Shown in pieces: positions 24,020 to 36,200 of a stretch of 64,000 bases of DNA. The DNA comes from Toxoplasma gondii ME49 (lineage: Eukaryota; Apicomplexa; Conoidasida; Eucoccidiorida; Sarcocystidae): assembly GCF_000006565.2 (NCBI RefSeq), contig NC_031479.1, positions 3,746,289-3,810,288 of the forward strand, written 5' to 3'. How positions within the stretch are numbered: the first letter of the stretch is position 1; the number at the start of each line of letters is the position of its first letter. The notes beneath the pieces were generated by a model, which searched no databases, was not told the origin of the DNA, and saw only the letters and a list, made by a program, of their open reading frames with translations. Position numbers and translations under genes: made by a program.

Positions 24020-24973
24020 ATGTCGTCCCTGGAGGCCGTCCGAGCGGACGGGTACTACTACGGCCCAGAATACGACCCGCAGAAGCACGGAAGTCTAAAT
24101 CAGTACAGAGGCTCCCACCCTTTGGGAGATCGCGCGAAGAAGCTGGGCGAAGGAATTCTCGTGATTCGCTTCGAAATGCCATTCAAGGTCTGGTGCATCG
24201 AGTGCGGCTGCGTCATCGACAAAGGCGTGAGGTTCAACGCCGAGAAGAAGTGCATCGGCACATACTTCTCCACGAAGATCCTCGAGTTCGCCTTCGCCTG
24301 TCCAAAGTGCAAGGCGCCCGTCGCGATCACCACGGATCCGAAGAATGCGGAGTACGTTTGCAGCAGGGGTGTGCGGCGGAAGGTCGAGGCCTTCGACGCC
24401 GCAGACGCAGAGACTCTCTCGCTTCCGGGCGTCGAGGAGCGCGAAAAGATGCACCTTAATCCAATGCTCAAGCTGGAAGCGCGCGGCGCAGGGCAACACG
24501 CAGACCAGGCTGAGATGGAGCAGGTGATCGAGGACTTGATTGACCTGTCAGAGTCGCGGTCGGCAGACGATTACGCAGCGAATGCGGCACTGCGGGAGCG
24601 TTTTCGACTCCGCCGCGCGAGAGAGGAAAAACTCGCAAAAGAGATCCGAGCGGTCGGCGCTGTGAAGGCTGCGGCTCTGCAGATGAAGCACGGGGAAGTT
24701 GATGACTTGTTGGCAGCCAAACAAATCCGTTTCCGGGCTCGGAAGACCCCGCTCGACCGCCTCGTCAAGAAAACCGCCATGAAAATGACTTCCATCTTTG
24801 ACAAACGAAACGTCGTCCCCAACAAGTTCACGTCAACCGCCCTCCAGGACAAGGCCCTCGAAGCAGGCCTCAAACTCGGCCCTGCCCTCACGCGCACTGC
24901 ATGCAGGAAACCAAAGGCGACGATCACCACACACAGAGACAGTGGAAGACGCGTTACTGGGTCTGGGGCTTGA
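24020..24973 (+). CDS. CWC16 family spliceosome-associated protein (CCDC130/YJU2B-like)
   Basis: Single exon, 317 residues. The N terminus has the family sequence PEYDPQKHGSLNQYRGSH, and the next block contains ILVIRFEMPFKVWC and GVRFNAEKK, as in the CCDC130 branch of the CWC16 (DUF572) family. Putative zinc ligands are Cys59, Cys62, Cys94 and Cys97. A TDPKNAEYVCSRG motif follows, then a charged helical C-terminal half. The YJU2 branch of this family promotes the first catalytic step of splicing. CCDC130/YJU2B is its paralogue, and a nuclear pre-mRNA-processing role is inferred. The ATG at 24020 was chosen because family homology starts there. The open frame extends upstream only through pyrimidine-rich, hydrophobic translation that looks like leader. 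The gene ends tail to tail with the SUN gene. Confidence 0.92.
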   Translation: MSSLEAVRADGYYYGPEYDPQKHGSLNQYRGSHPLGDRAKKLGEGILVIRFEMPFKVWCIECGCVIDKGVRFNAEKKCIGTYFSTKILEFAFACPKCKAPVAITTDPKNAEYVCSRGVRRKVEAFDAADAETLSLPGVEEREKMHLNPMLKLEARGAGQHADQAEMEQVIEDLIDLSESRSADDYAANAALRERFRLRRAREEKLAKEIRAVGAVKAAALQMKHGEVDDLLAAKQIRFRARKTPLDRLVKKTAMKMTSIFDKRNVVPNKFTSTALQDKALEAGLKLGPALTRTACRKPKATITTHRDSGRRVTGSGA

Positions 24974-26657
24974 TCGTGAAAAAATCTGCGTCACAAACTA
25001 AACGCCTGGCCCCCCGGGAGGAGATGTAAGGACTTTTCGAATGTGCGTTTCCAGTCTAAAAGGGAAAGCCACATGCAGGTGCTAATACGGTTCCACCGTC
25101 AGAGGTGCTGCGTGAGGTCGGTTAGTAATCGGGAGACAGCGCGTTCCCTGTCTACCCTTTAAAAAGTGTACATACACACGAGAAGAGTCTGAAGTGTTCA
25201 AGTTCGTGGATTCAGTGCTCGGGGCTCCCTGGCACTGGTTCACCAGTTTGGAGGTTTCTTTCTCGAGGGTGTTGAGCATGACGAAAATGTGATTTGATTG
25301 TTTTTGGACCTCGTCAATGTGAATTACACAATACACATGTCAAACAATTCTATCCCAACACACCTTCCAAATCGACGCGTACGAGAAGGAATTGGAGAAA
25401 GGCAGGCGTTTCGCTGCTGAACGTGCTTGCCGTGTGGCTGCTTTTCTTCCTTTTTCAAATGTGCCAGAAACGCTCTTGGGAGAAGATGCGCCCGTTTGCT
25501 TGTCGTGTTTGGGAGAGTTTTCGTTACCGCGGCTTCCAGTTCTCTTCGTTTTCCTGATGGTAAAGTCGCGTTTTGGCGGAGGTCTCAGGGATGGCCTTGT
25601 CTTGCTTTTATGCGCCTGAGACGGTCCTCAAAATGGTAGTGTTTCTTTGACAGATCCGACAGCAAGACGAATGTCAGGACTTCTGTAGAAATAGCTAGCC
25701 TTCAACGTATCTGTATGTCTGTATCGAGAAGTGCATGCAAGCTGATAGACATGCACAGGCGGGCGTGTACGTCCAAAGTGCATGCGTCTGGGACGAGTAG
25801 AGGTCTTGAAGTCTGCGGTGTGGAAAACGCAGTAAATCTTCTCTTTGATATCGTTACCTACAGGTGTTTCATTCTATAGCTTTTGAAGCTTGGTTAGACG
25901 GGGGTCTCACCTGTGTCTACTCATGTGAATATGCATGCACTGGTGCGTATTTGGGATGTGCGTAGCAAATTCGTACATCTGCATGTACGTATGTGTATGT
26001 GTATCCCTGTAACTACAGCCAACTGTATAGCGCAACATATGCATTGATACAAAACGTAAATGTGCACATCTGACAGATGCGCTTACGAGTCTCATCCTTT
26101 CATGTAAAAGGATCTGGGTATCTGCATGTGGTCCTACGGATTAGGGGGGGTGTCGGCTGTAACTTGTCAACAGGTCCGTGATTGGTACGTTTTTCCGTTC
26201 TCCCTTTTCCTGTTCAAACGAGGATGTACAAAGGTTTTTCCTCGCCAACGGGAGTACAAAAAGAACCGTTTCAAATTTAACTTTGCAGAAGCAAAGTGAT
26301 CATCGCGGCTGAGGAGTCGCTGGAGACGCGCACTAAGCCGTCCTGTTGCCTTCTCATGGTCTGTCGCTCGTTGCCAGTTCGCATTTGAGCAGTTCGATAC
26401 GCTGACGGAGTCGACCAGACAAGCAGCACAGAACGACAAAACTCACGGAAGCGATGTTGCATCCTTCCGTTCATCTACACAGTCACAAAACATTCTTCAT
26501 ATTCATATATATATTATGTATATATATATATATATACAAACACCGCCTTCCTCGTTCTAGGACTTATGCATCAAGCGTGAACGGTTATTTAGATATATGC
26601 ATCTGTCTTTATCTGTACACGGTTCGCGTGGTGGAGCAACGGTAGAAATCGATTTTT
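24974..26657. other. Convergent intergenic region (CCDC130-like / SUN gene 3' ends)
   Basis: About 1.7 kb between two stop codons that face each other, expected to hold both 3' UTRs. Two TGCATGCA octamers (25732-25739 and 25932-25939) and a (TA)n tract are present. No convincing coding sequence was seen. Confidence 0.55.
26502..26537. repeat. (TA)n microsatellite near the SUN gene 3' end
   Basis: Alternating TA tract with small interruptions, ~120 bases beyond the stop codon of the minus-strand SUN-domain gene, so probably within or near its 3' UTR. Confidence 0.85.
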
Positions 26658-29600
26658 TTAGGATCCATCACAACCAAGAACTCTGAGGCCATATAGCCTC
26701 GTGCAGGTAGCTCCATCTCGAGCTGTAAGGACGAATTTAAATTTGTCTGCAATCACACACTCTGTCGCAGAGAGCCCGCATGCGACGCACTTCTCTGGCA
26801 GACAGTCCGCTTGTCTTCGTCCTGTTTTGCCGACTCCACTTTGCCTCCCTTCCCCTTCGTCTGCACATTGATGAGTGTCTGTCGTTTCCACTCGCGCATG
26901 TATACGGCTATCTGAGTCGTCTTCGGCATCCTCGTCTGTCTGTTCCCACCTCTCCTGTTTCGCTTTTGTGTACTGTTTTGCCTGTGCCTTCTGCGCACTC
27001 AGAGAAAACACCCTTTTCACTGGGAACGTGTGCAGAGTGTATTCCCCAGCAGCAGAACACGGAATGGCAAAGGATCCCACTTCTACCCAGAACCAGTCTT
27101 GTTTGTTCTCGGCACCCGAGTCATTAGATTCTCCGCTATGTGCCCTTATCTCTTCCCCTGTTCTTTTCTGTACCTCCGGGTGCTCGTCGCTCCCGTTCTC
27201 TGCGTGTTTCTGCTTTTCAAAAGGCATATCAGGGATAAAAGCTCGGTTATTTCTCCTCCGTGTGTTCCGGATTTTTCGGTGGTTATCTACTGCAACGAAA
27301 ACGTTGACGTGACTCGGAACCGACGGATCGCAGGCTGAAGCCCTTGGCTCGTTACCCCGCAGAAGAGGTTTCGTTTCTATTCCTATCGAGGTTACAGCAA
27401 TACGTTTGGGCAGATGCACTGCGACCTGCCCCTGCCTGCCTTCGAAGTGGAAGAACTTTTCGTCTGTTCCTTCCCGTTTTTTCGTGTCCTGTAGAAGCAC
27501 ACTCGCATCTATTTCGTGGTCAATCATGGGGAAGTAGTGTGACCAGTTCACGGTCGTCAGACCAGATAGAGGTTCAGTGGGAAAAGGACGCGATCCTTGG
27601 GTCTTCTCTGGCTCTGAGTGATCTGGTGGTTCTCCCCATCTTTCCTTCCCCTTCGCGGCTATGTAAGTCGGCATGAAAACCGAAGCGACATTGCCGAGGT
27701 GCCGCGACAGCATCGCAGCCCATCGGGGTGGAAGCCCGGTTGTCTCATTTTCAAGAATGATGGCACCTTTCCTGGCGAGAGCCCAGTTGACGGCTCTGCC
27801 GTTGGGAGCCTCCGTTGCTTTCCCGGAGATCGACAGAGAAGAAATATCCGAGGAAAAGAGAGACCAGGGCAGAGACACTAGGAGCCAGAAGCTTGTCGCG
27901 AGGACGGAAGACACGGCAGACGCAGACACAGACCAAACAGAGAGATTTGTGTCCTGTAGAGCAAAAACAGCAAACAGAGTCGAGGGGGAACAAGGTTAGC
28001 CGTAGGGTAAGTACATCGCTTCGCTAACAGTTTTCCTGAAACGAGACTTTCTGCTTGGCTTCACCGACGCAAAAAACGCTGAAGGCACACAGGCATGCAA
28101 ACCTCGAGAACTACATCAAGGCCTCCAAATACCTGCACATGTGTAACACAAGAAGGAATGGAACTCGATCATATTATGTATCTGTTTTCGAGGAGTTTGC
28201 GTCTTCCACTAGCAGCCACTCTTAGAGACAGCTGCATTGCGGGGAGGTCTTCGCACATCTACTTACGTATTTAGATGTAATATCTACAGATGCATAAAAT
28301 ATACGTGACTTGAAGTACATATACACACGTGCCTCTGTGTAGATCTGGAACGTATTGATTTACAAGTATACTGCAGCTTATGGACACTCTGGAGGTACAA
28401 TATGGCGATGCGTCTTCGGAAGTGAAATCTGCATTCACTCCGTATGGAAGCAACAAACAAGTGAGCGTTCGGCGCTTAAAGTCCGATCGTCTATCACGCA
28501 GATGGGTGTCTCTTGTAGGTCCGCATCGGAATACGACGAGGAACGCAAAAACCTTGTATAGACCCTGTGCTCGCTTCGTCACCGTACGACGAAACACCCC
28601 TGTCTTGAAAAAATAAATACGTCTACGGGTGAAGAAGCGTTTTCCGTTTCCGTCTTCATTCCCGACGAGGAAAACGCCGGACGAGGCGCATTTCAAAGTG
28701 CTGAAGGTATAAATGTTATTTCTTCCGTACCGGTGTGTGAAGAGAGATAACGTGACTCATGGTGAAAAGGAGGCCAAAGAGAATAAGAATCGCTCGAATC
28801 CCACGCTGGCGTCCGGACCTTTTCGACTGACTGCCGTATGCTTGAGCTACGGCGGCAATTATATCGTTTCGGATATCCACGATTACTTTTGCGACTGCGT
28901 TCTTCTTGGAGCCAGCCTGGAAGTGGATTTCCTCTGTTCCTGCACATTCTATGTCTCCGCTGTTTGTCGGTGACGTTTCTGTTTGCATTTCACCATCTGT
29001 TTCACTCTCTTTCCAGTGATTCTGGGATGCTGTTCTACACTCCTGGCTCTCTCGCTTCCTTTCCTCCCACACCTCGTTCAGTTTCTCGGCTTTTCTGCCT
29101 CTGCGTTGTCTGGGTTGTGTCGCCACTCTCTCCAATCGCCCGCCTTCCTTTTTCCTTCTTCCCTGTTGGACAGTCGTTGGATTTCTGAGCTTTGCACTTT
29201 CTCTTGCTACCGAGAGCGACTCTTCAGAAGTGTTTTTCCCTCTGTCTGGGGCTACCGCCGGGTTTCCCTCTTCGCTAACTCGTTTCTCGTTTGGACCGCT
29301 CTCTCTTTCAGAAAGTCTCTCAATCGCGGAAACACCAGCAAGGGGGTTTGCCAGTCGATTAGATGTCGAAGGAGCACGAGGGATCCTCTTTCTTCTACGA
29401 TGTGGAGAAGGAGACCGATCCGAAGGGACTGGTATTATCCTCGCGGTCTGCGGTGACGATATGTCTTTTCCTGCAGGTGAATGGGGGAGATGAGATACAG
29501 CAGACTCAGATTCGTGAGTCCGGAAAGCTAGGTGAGAAATGGGCAAGTCATTCGAAGCGTGCGGCGACGACTCAGGTAGAGAAACTGCGTTCAGACTGTT

Positions 29601-30194
29601 GGATTTTCTTCTTCGGCTCCCGGATGTTGTCTGTACACCTTCGGACACTCGCTCCCCTCCATTACTGGTTTGCGGATCGATGAAGGCGGACCCGGCCACA
29701 GGGCCTGGCGCCTGAAAAGGTATCATCACAGACACTTGAATCCCTCTGGGGTCTACATAGGAAGAAGCATTAACCGGAAATAGACTGTGGGTAGACGGGT
29801 ACAGAACTGTTCCTTGATCAGTGTTCGGAAGAAAAACACCGGAAGGCGAAAGAGAAGGCACAACTCCCCTAGGAGAGGCCCCCGAATTCGAATTGTAAGG
29901 GCTGGTCACTTCTTCAATTGTCGTCCGGTGTCTCCCCGGTCCGATGGTCCCCGAAATCATCTCATTTTCTCCTGTTCCTTGGACACCCACTACACGAGGA
30001 GAGAAAGCAAGCGTCCCTGGAAGGGGCCTGCGTAACGGGGACTGGCCATAAAGCGGAACGGTTGATATCGAGTTTGTCTCGTACGCCGGAGCCTCACGTG
30101 GACGACGTGAATGACTCTTCGATCTTTTTCGCACTCCTTTCCGGTCGCGTGTATCTTCCGCAAGTGGGGAAGACGATACCCCAGGGCGCAACAT
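26658..30194 (-). CDS. SUN-domain nuclear envelope protein
   Basis: Two exons, 30194-28731 and 27953-26658, join in phase 0 to give ~919 residues. Exon 1 encodes ~465 hydrophilic Ser/Arg-rich residues, then one hydrophobic segment (AILILFGLLFTMSHVISL) just before the splice. Exon 2 encodes the SUN domain: NWALARKGAIIL near its start, then FEGRQGQVAVHLPKRIAVTS, VEVGSFAI with EYTLHTFPV, and the C-terminal CTRLYGLRVLG. A charged insertion of ~75 residues sits between the central beta strands, and another precedes the last block. The layout (nucleoplasmic N terminus, one membrane span, lumenal SUN at the C terminus) is that of inner nuclear membrane SUN proteins, which pair with KASH-type partners in LINC complexes. 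A second hydrophobic stretch at the start of exon 2 could be a second membrane segment. An additional exon in the 777-base intron cannot be excluded. Confidence 0.85.
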
Positions 30195-33100
30195 TGTCTT
30201 TCTTTTTTCGTTTCAACATACCATCTCTCTAGTTCACTCGGCACTTAGGATCCGACCAAACGACTTCACGCATGGAACTAAAGAACTGGAGACCGTGTTG
30301 GTTCTTGGGAATAAGGCTTCCAAGCCCTTATTACATTCTTGTACACAGAAGTCGGTTACTACATGGAGGAACACAGTGCCGCGGGTCTGGAGTGGTTTCA
30401 TCACATCCTACAACGAGAGCTAGCTGGAATGAAGGCGAGAAGAGGGAACATCACTCTTAACTGTTTTGCAGCAATCGTCACCTTGTTCGTAACTTTCCTG
30501 CGTTCTGCTAACCATCGCTTAACATGTCCACCTATGCGTGAATGAATGCGCATGTGCGTAGATACGAAATGTCCAGTATTTCTTTCACAGGCGGTTGGCT
30601 GGTTCTTTTTCCGGTGGGCTCCGCTTGAGCCGCAAGACAGTATGTTTCGCCTGTTCTTCGAGATAGCGCTGTCCGATCTAGGCAGAAAATTACCATTGAG
30701 CGAAGTGTTTTTCTGTGAAGAAGCCGTCGTGTACCTAAACGTTTTTTCCCGGATGTAGCCGCAAAAGAAGGGTCGGAACCAGCCTCAAGTTTTTCAGACT
30801 GCCACCGCAGATCCAATCCCAGTTCAAGAGAAGCTCTGATTCACCGTCGTTTCGGGAAACTCACGTGCGAACGTACGGAAAAGCCCATCGCTTTCCAGAA
30901 TTCTGTGTTGCTGAAATAGGACATGCTGAAGATTTAAAGTGAGGGATGCTGGGGAAGAGGCCCCACACGTGCATAAATCGCTGTATGGTTTCTGCCTCGT
31001 GCTTGTTGCTTTCATGACTAGCTTTGTCCTTCTGTGGGAAGTAAAATACGCCCCTAAAGAAAAGTTGCAGAACTCGTTTTCGATATTCTTGTGCACATAC
31101 ACAACAGTGGGAGTCTTCGTTGCCGCTAGAAACGGAACGGGAGTCCTGTGAAAAACGCCGGATTGCCAGGGTCCATCAGACGAAACACCCCGGTGTCTCT
31201 CCGTTCACAGGTTGACTGGTGTCGAATTTTTTGAGTGTGAGAGTTCCCTCAAACCAACGAAATCACAATCGGAATCTTCGTGCTACGAAGACAACGTGAT
31301 CTCTTATTTCATAGTACCATTAGTGAAATCTTTAAGTCTGATCTGAAGTCCGGAAGACACCGGGAGAGCGTAGATAATGTGATGTGTACTCCGTTCATGG
31401 AAATCAAAAGGGCGTCCATTGAGTGTGGCTGGACAGACATTTTAGTTGACTATGCTGACTTAGTCCCGATAAATTCCTGTATTCTGCTGTCCGATCCGAG
31501 TTCGTGGGATCCAAGAAAGGAGCCGCCTTATATCGCTGCCAAAGCCTGGAATGCCGGAACGCTTCTGCGTGCCGTCCACGATATACGTTTTCCTCCCTAC
31601 GGCTGAAACGTACTGTTCTCACTCCTTTTCGCGCAAGAGAAACCCTTCACTATTGGCGGCTAGAAAGAACATGCCTAGACGAAACACACGGGATAAAGAA
31701 CATGCTGCCCGTTTCTTATGCACGCCCCTTAAAAAAGGGTGGAATGCTCCAATTGTTTGAAGGATTCCGTGGCTACTTTCCGTTTTCTCATACTGCATCT
31801 GGTGTACGGAGCTTCACGTTGTTTCAGGCCACTTCTACTCTGAGTGTAGCCTCAAAACAGCAATCTCTACAGAAAATCAGAGTGACGGCGCAGCAGATAT
31901 ATACACACACGCAACTTCGTTTACCGGATCCACGTTCTTTTCTGCTTTTCACGACCGGGGCCCTGGTATACCCAGTAGGTCAGATGGCTTCTGGCACTTA
32001 GAAAGAACACTGATGGCAAGAAGGGAAGTGCGCTTTTTTCCTCATAGGCCAATGACATATGGTAATTGTCTATCATACTTGATGAAACAAAGTGACAGGG
32101 AGCTGCGCAGCGCCACTCTTGGCATAGCCGCGGACGGTTCGAGGGAGGCTGCGACGTTTTTATAGATCTCGACACGACAGTTTAGAACTACAGAGTGAAA
32201 GGACGATCTTTGTCACGAGTTTTCATGTCCTTTTCCTTTCGTAGAAACGAGACATCAGCAAACATCTGAGCATTGCAGACTCTTAGAACAGGCACCAGAG
32301 TGTGCCGTGCATTTGGGCGGATGTCGACGAAAAATTACGGACTAACGTGGAACTGAACTGTGTAGCAGGGCCACTCCACGAAAACAAAGGCCGGGAACGT
32401 TCAGCATTCTCTGTCGAAGCCTCCAGTAGTTGCATGTCCCCTTTTTTATCGAGTGACTTTTTTCTTCATCCCTTAAATCTCGTTCTCTGAGGACCGGCTT
32501 TTTCGACTTTCATTGTTGCTGCACTGATTGTTGAGTCAGAGGGCTTCTTTGTTCCCACCTATAATGGAAGTTCGGGAGTCGTTTTCACAACATGTGGCGC
32601 CATCTGCTACTTCCTGACACGGAAATAAGAACCGTCTACTGCCCCGGCAAACAGGATCCAGTTCCTATTTCTCCTGGACCCATTAATCGAGTCTCTCTGT
32701 GAGCGAACATGCCCCTAAGCCTTGTGTGACTCTCGTGTTATACCTAAAAGAAATTGAACAGTTCACAGATGGCAGCCCTCCGAAAGTTCGAGGAAAAGCG
32801 AATGCCTGAGAAAGCCGTGCACAGAGGTTTGCATGTAGCCATCCATTCACGGATGTGAATGATTGACATTTTTCTTTGCCACTCAACCTGCAGAGCAGTC
32901 GGATTGGCCAGACTGTCAAGAAGAACGATGTGCCTCTGGACGCAAAGAGAAAACATGGAGTCGACCCTCGTGTTACATCAACTCACGCAGTTGATTCTCG
33001 TTCAAACCCCCTTACGGAATCTATCATTCTACACGTTGACCCGAGATTTCGGTGTTTCTATTCTTCACAGAAGAAACGTCTCACTGTCACGATTGTATTG

Positions 33101-33271
33101 CCTCAAGAGGAGAATAGCGTTGTCTGGCACCTCCCCTTTCCCACCTTCTATCTGCGTTGCTACAACTGTTGCCTCATTTTATGTTTATGCTTCCTCCTCA
33201 AATCCTCCAGGCGCGTCGCACTCTTTCTCCATTGTTCTGCTTCTTGTCTAGCGGCGGAGGGATCACAGACA
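30195..33271. other. Intergenic region between SUN gene and winged-helix gene
   Basis: About 3 kb separates the 5' end of the minus-strand SUN gene from the 3' end of the minus-strand winged-helix gene. It should contain the SUN promoter and the 3' UTR of the neighbour. Open frames of up to ~165 codons (for example 31504-32001 plus) show no domain or coding-like composition. Further 3' exons of the winged-helix gene could also lie here. Confidence 0.45.
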
Positions 33272-36200
33272 TCATCCGTTCGCACTCGGTGCCTCCTGTC
33301 TTCTCCCCGTTGGTCCACCAACCGCTACCGTCTCCAATGTTTGTTTTCTCAGCTGTTTCGTCGTCGTTTGTAGTTGTTCTTGTTCCATTTTACGCCTCCT
33401 TTGGAACGGAAAAACTCCAGATCTAGATATACCCCGACTACTCCTGTGCTTGTTGTTCTCTTTCTCTTCGTCATCTTCTTCACCCGACACAAGTCGATGA
33501 TCTGCGACACGCGCATCAGCCATTAAACGCTCACACCCTTGTTTTTCATCTTCTTTTACTCGCGTTCTGCTTGTTGCTACTCTTTCTTTTGCCCCTCGAG
33601 TGTGGGGGCTCTTTCGCCTGCCGAGACTCGAATGACCCGCTATTGCTGGGACTCGGCTAAACGGCTTTTTTTGACCAGAACCCGATGCGTCCGTATTGCG
33701 TTTGAGCATAGAATGAACGGACACAGACCGGCCTCTTCTCCGAGAAGATGGTGGTCCGGACGACGCAGATCCACGCGTGAGAGGGAGAAGCGATCCACTT
33801 CCTTCCTGGTGCCTGGACAGTGGCAGCGTCTCGCGAATCTCCAGTCCCCTGGGGCAGACAACACGAGAAGACCATATGGGAGAATCCTGTGTACAGACTC
33901 GCAGACAAACACCTTCCGCATAGGTCTCTCTTTCATGCTCACCGGGAGAGACTGAGACGATGCCAAGTCCCCCACTTTCGCCGAATTCATTCTCGGAATT
34001 ACCATTCTGTGCTGTCTTGCGTGTGCCTCTCTTTCCCGAATCTCGGATGAGAGGACGCGTGGCACAGCCACTGTTTCCAGTACCTCTCTTGTCCTCTTCT
34101 CTCTGCGGACCTCTCGTCTTCCCACCGTGTTTGTGTACCGCGTCTCCTCCCACTCCAACGATCCTCTCATACTCCTCCTTCTGTCGTTTGGCTCTCGTCT
34201 CCATCCCCTGTCGCATTTTCTCCTTTTCCCTCCTTGACTGTCTCGTCTCCTTTCCGTTTGTCCTCTTCCCTTGCCTTGCGTCTTTTCTCACCTCTAAGCC
34301 TTCTCCACTTTCCCCTCCCTCTCTCCCACTCTCTCTCTTCTTCTTCTGCACCTCCTTCCCTACTCTGGCTTCGACTACCACCCTTCCCTCTGTCTCCGTC
34401 TCTGGTCGATGTTCCGGCAAAAACTCTCTTCGTCCTCCTTTCCTGAGGCTACGGCTACACATTTTCTTCTCGACTTCCTTTGCGCACTCTCCTGCGTGGC
34501 CGCTCCCAGTTTCTCTCCGTTCCTCCTCTCCCTCAGCTTTCTTGTTCTTGGGCGAAAATGTCAGCCGCTGAAGAAATTGTGCCGATGCGGATGCAGCCCT
34601 GGAGAGCGACTTTGTCCAGGGAAGGCATGTTTGCTCGTCACCGCAGGGTACTTCCACGCCTTGGAACTCTTTGACAGGAAGAAGCTGAAGTCGAAGACGG
34701 TTCTCTCCTGTCCCCGGTTCCCCTTCGTTCTCTGGCTTGCCACTTTCGCATCTCAACGCACACTTCTTTTCATTCATTGTAGTTTCTTGTCTTGTCGTCT
34801 TGCGGGCCTTTCCGGTCTCGCCCTCTCGGGGCTCAACCTCGGCTTCGCCGACAACAGCATGCCTGCCCGTAGCTCCCAGTCTCCGTCGCTTTGTCTGCTT
34901 CCTGGAATCTAACAAGGGAACCTGAGGAAGAGAAGAAAAGGAGCCTGCGGGTCCTGCATCTGACCGCTGCTCTCTGCTTCGCTTCTCTCTTCTGTTTACT
35001 CCCTCATTCCGCGAAAAGACAGAAGACGAAACAGGTGGAGATGGCAATTCACAACTGGGAGCAAACTCGTGTTCTCGCTGACTGGACTCACTCCCTGTTT
35101 TCGGGAGCCTTCTTCTATTCTTCGAGGTTACAGCAATTCGCTTGACGTTCACTGGCCCTTCAGCTCCACACTTTCGTCTCTTTTCTCGTTTCAACCCTAT
35201 CTCGATCACATCCTCAGTCGCTTGTTCCTTCTCGTTTCTCTCTGCGGTCGTTCTCGGGTGCCCCTTCTCCGTTTTCTTCGGGCCTCCTGTCGCCCCAGCT
35301 TCGGCTTTGCTCTTCGCATCTTGTCTTGAACTTCTCAGCCGTCTCCTCAGAGGCTCACACACACCGGAGTCTCGCGCTGCCCTCGCCACTTCTCGGCCAG
35401 CTTTTAGTCGGCGTCGCCCCTCCGGTTTCCCCGCAACTTTTTGGGCCAGGCGCCCGACAGCGGAGCCCGCGCTGTCTCCGACCGTCAAGCAGAGAGGTGC
35501 CTCCTCGGCCGATCCGGCGAACCGGCCTGGCACAAGCGCCGCGCGGCTGACTGCCGTCTCGGCTACCAGGTAGCACGAGACGCGAGACGGGGTTCTCACT
35601 TTCTTCTGAAGAGTCATAAAGCCTACGCGAGAGGAAAAAGGCGGCAGGCGCATCGTTCGTGAAATCCCCAGAGACGGTAGGGAGGGTCGCGGAAAGACGT
35701 GAGCATGTTCGGAGCTCTTCTCTCTGAGCAAGGAGGGGAGAAAGGTAGAAGCGACGTTAATGCTGCTCTCGCGAAAAGAACTGTGAGCTCGCAGCGACGG
35801 CCGGAGTTGCCGGGTTCGAGACCACTCTCTTGAACGAAGCGGACTGGTGGATGCTCCTGCTGCCTCACATGCAGACGCCGGAAACGCAGAAGAAGCGAGG
35901 GAACAAGACGACAAAGAATGACACGCGGAGGCGGCAGAAGAAGATCCGAGAGAGACAGACAAAGCCGGAAAACTAGGAGGGGAAGAACAGGAAGAATAGA
36001 CCGCCGACGAATAGAAAGCGGGAGAAAAGGAGGAAGAAGAAAATGAAGAACAACAGGGGGCAAGGGACAGCGACTGCGGAGGTCCGCAAACAAAAGTCGT
36101 TTTCCCTTCTTCACGCCGACGTAAACTGTTGCCTGCGGGGAAAGAGTGGCTGTGACCGGGCAGAAGTTTTGCTTTGGATTTTCGAAGAAGTCGATCTGAA

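Noticed and set aside
23125..24459. A 444-codon plus frame overlapping the CCDC130-like gene
   Set aside because: It runs in a different frame from the conserved CWC16 protein, and its upstream half is pyrimidine-rich leader.
27384..27399. Sixteen-base identity (ATTGCTGTAACCTCGA on the minus strand) shared with ~35125
   Set aside because: Both sites encode a short RIAVTS peptide in unrelated proteins with no flanking similarity, so this is probably chance.
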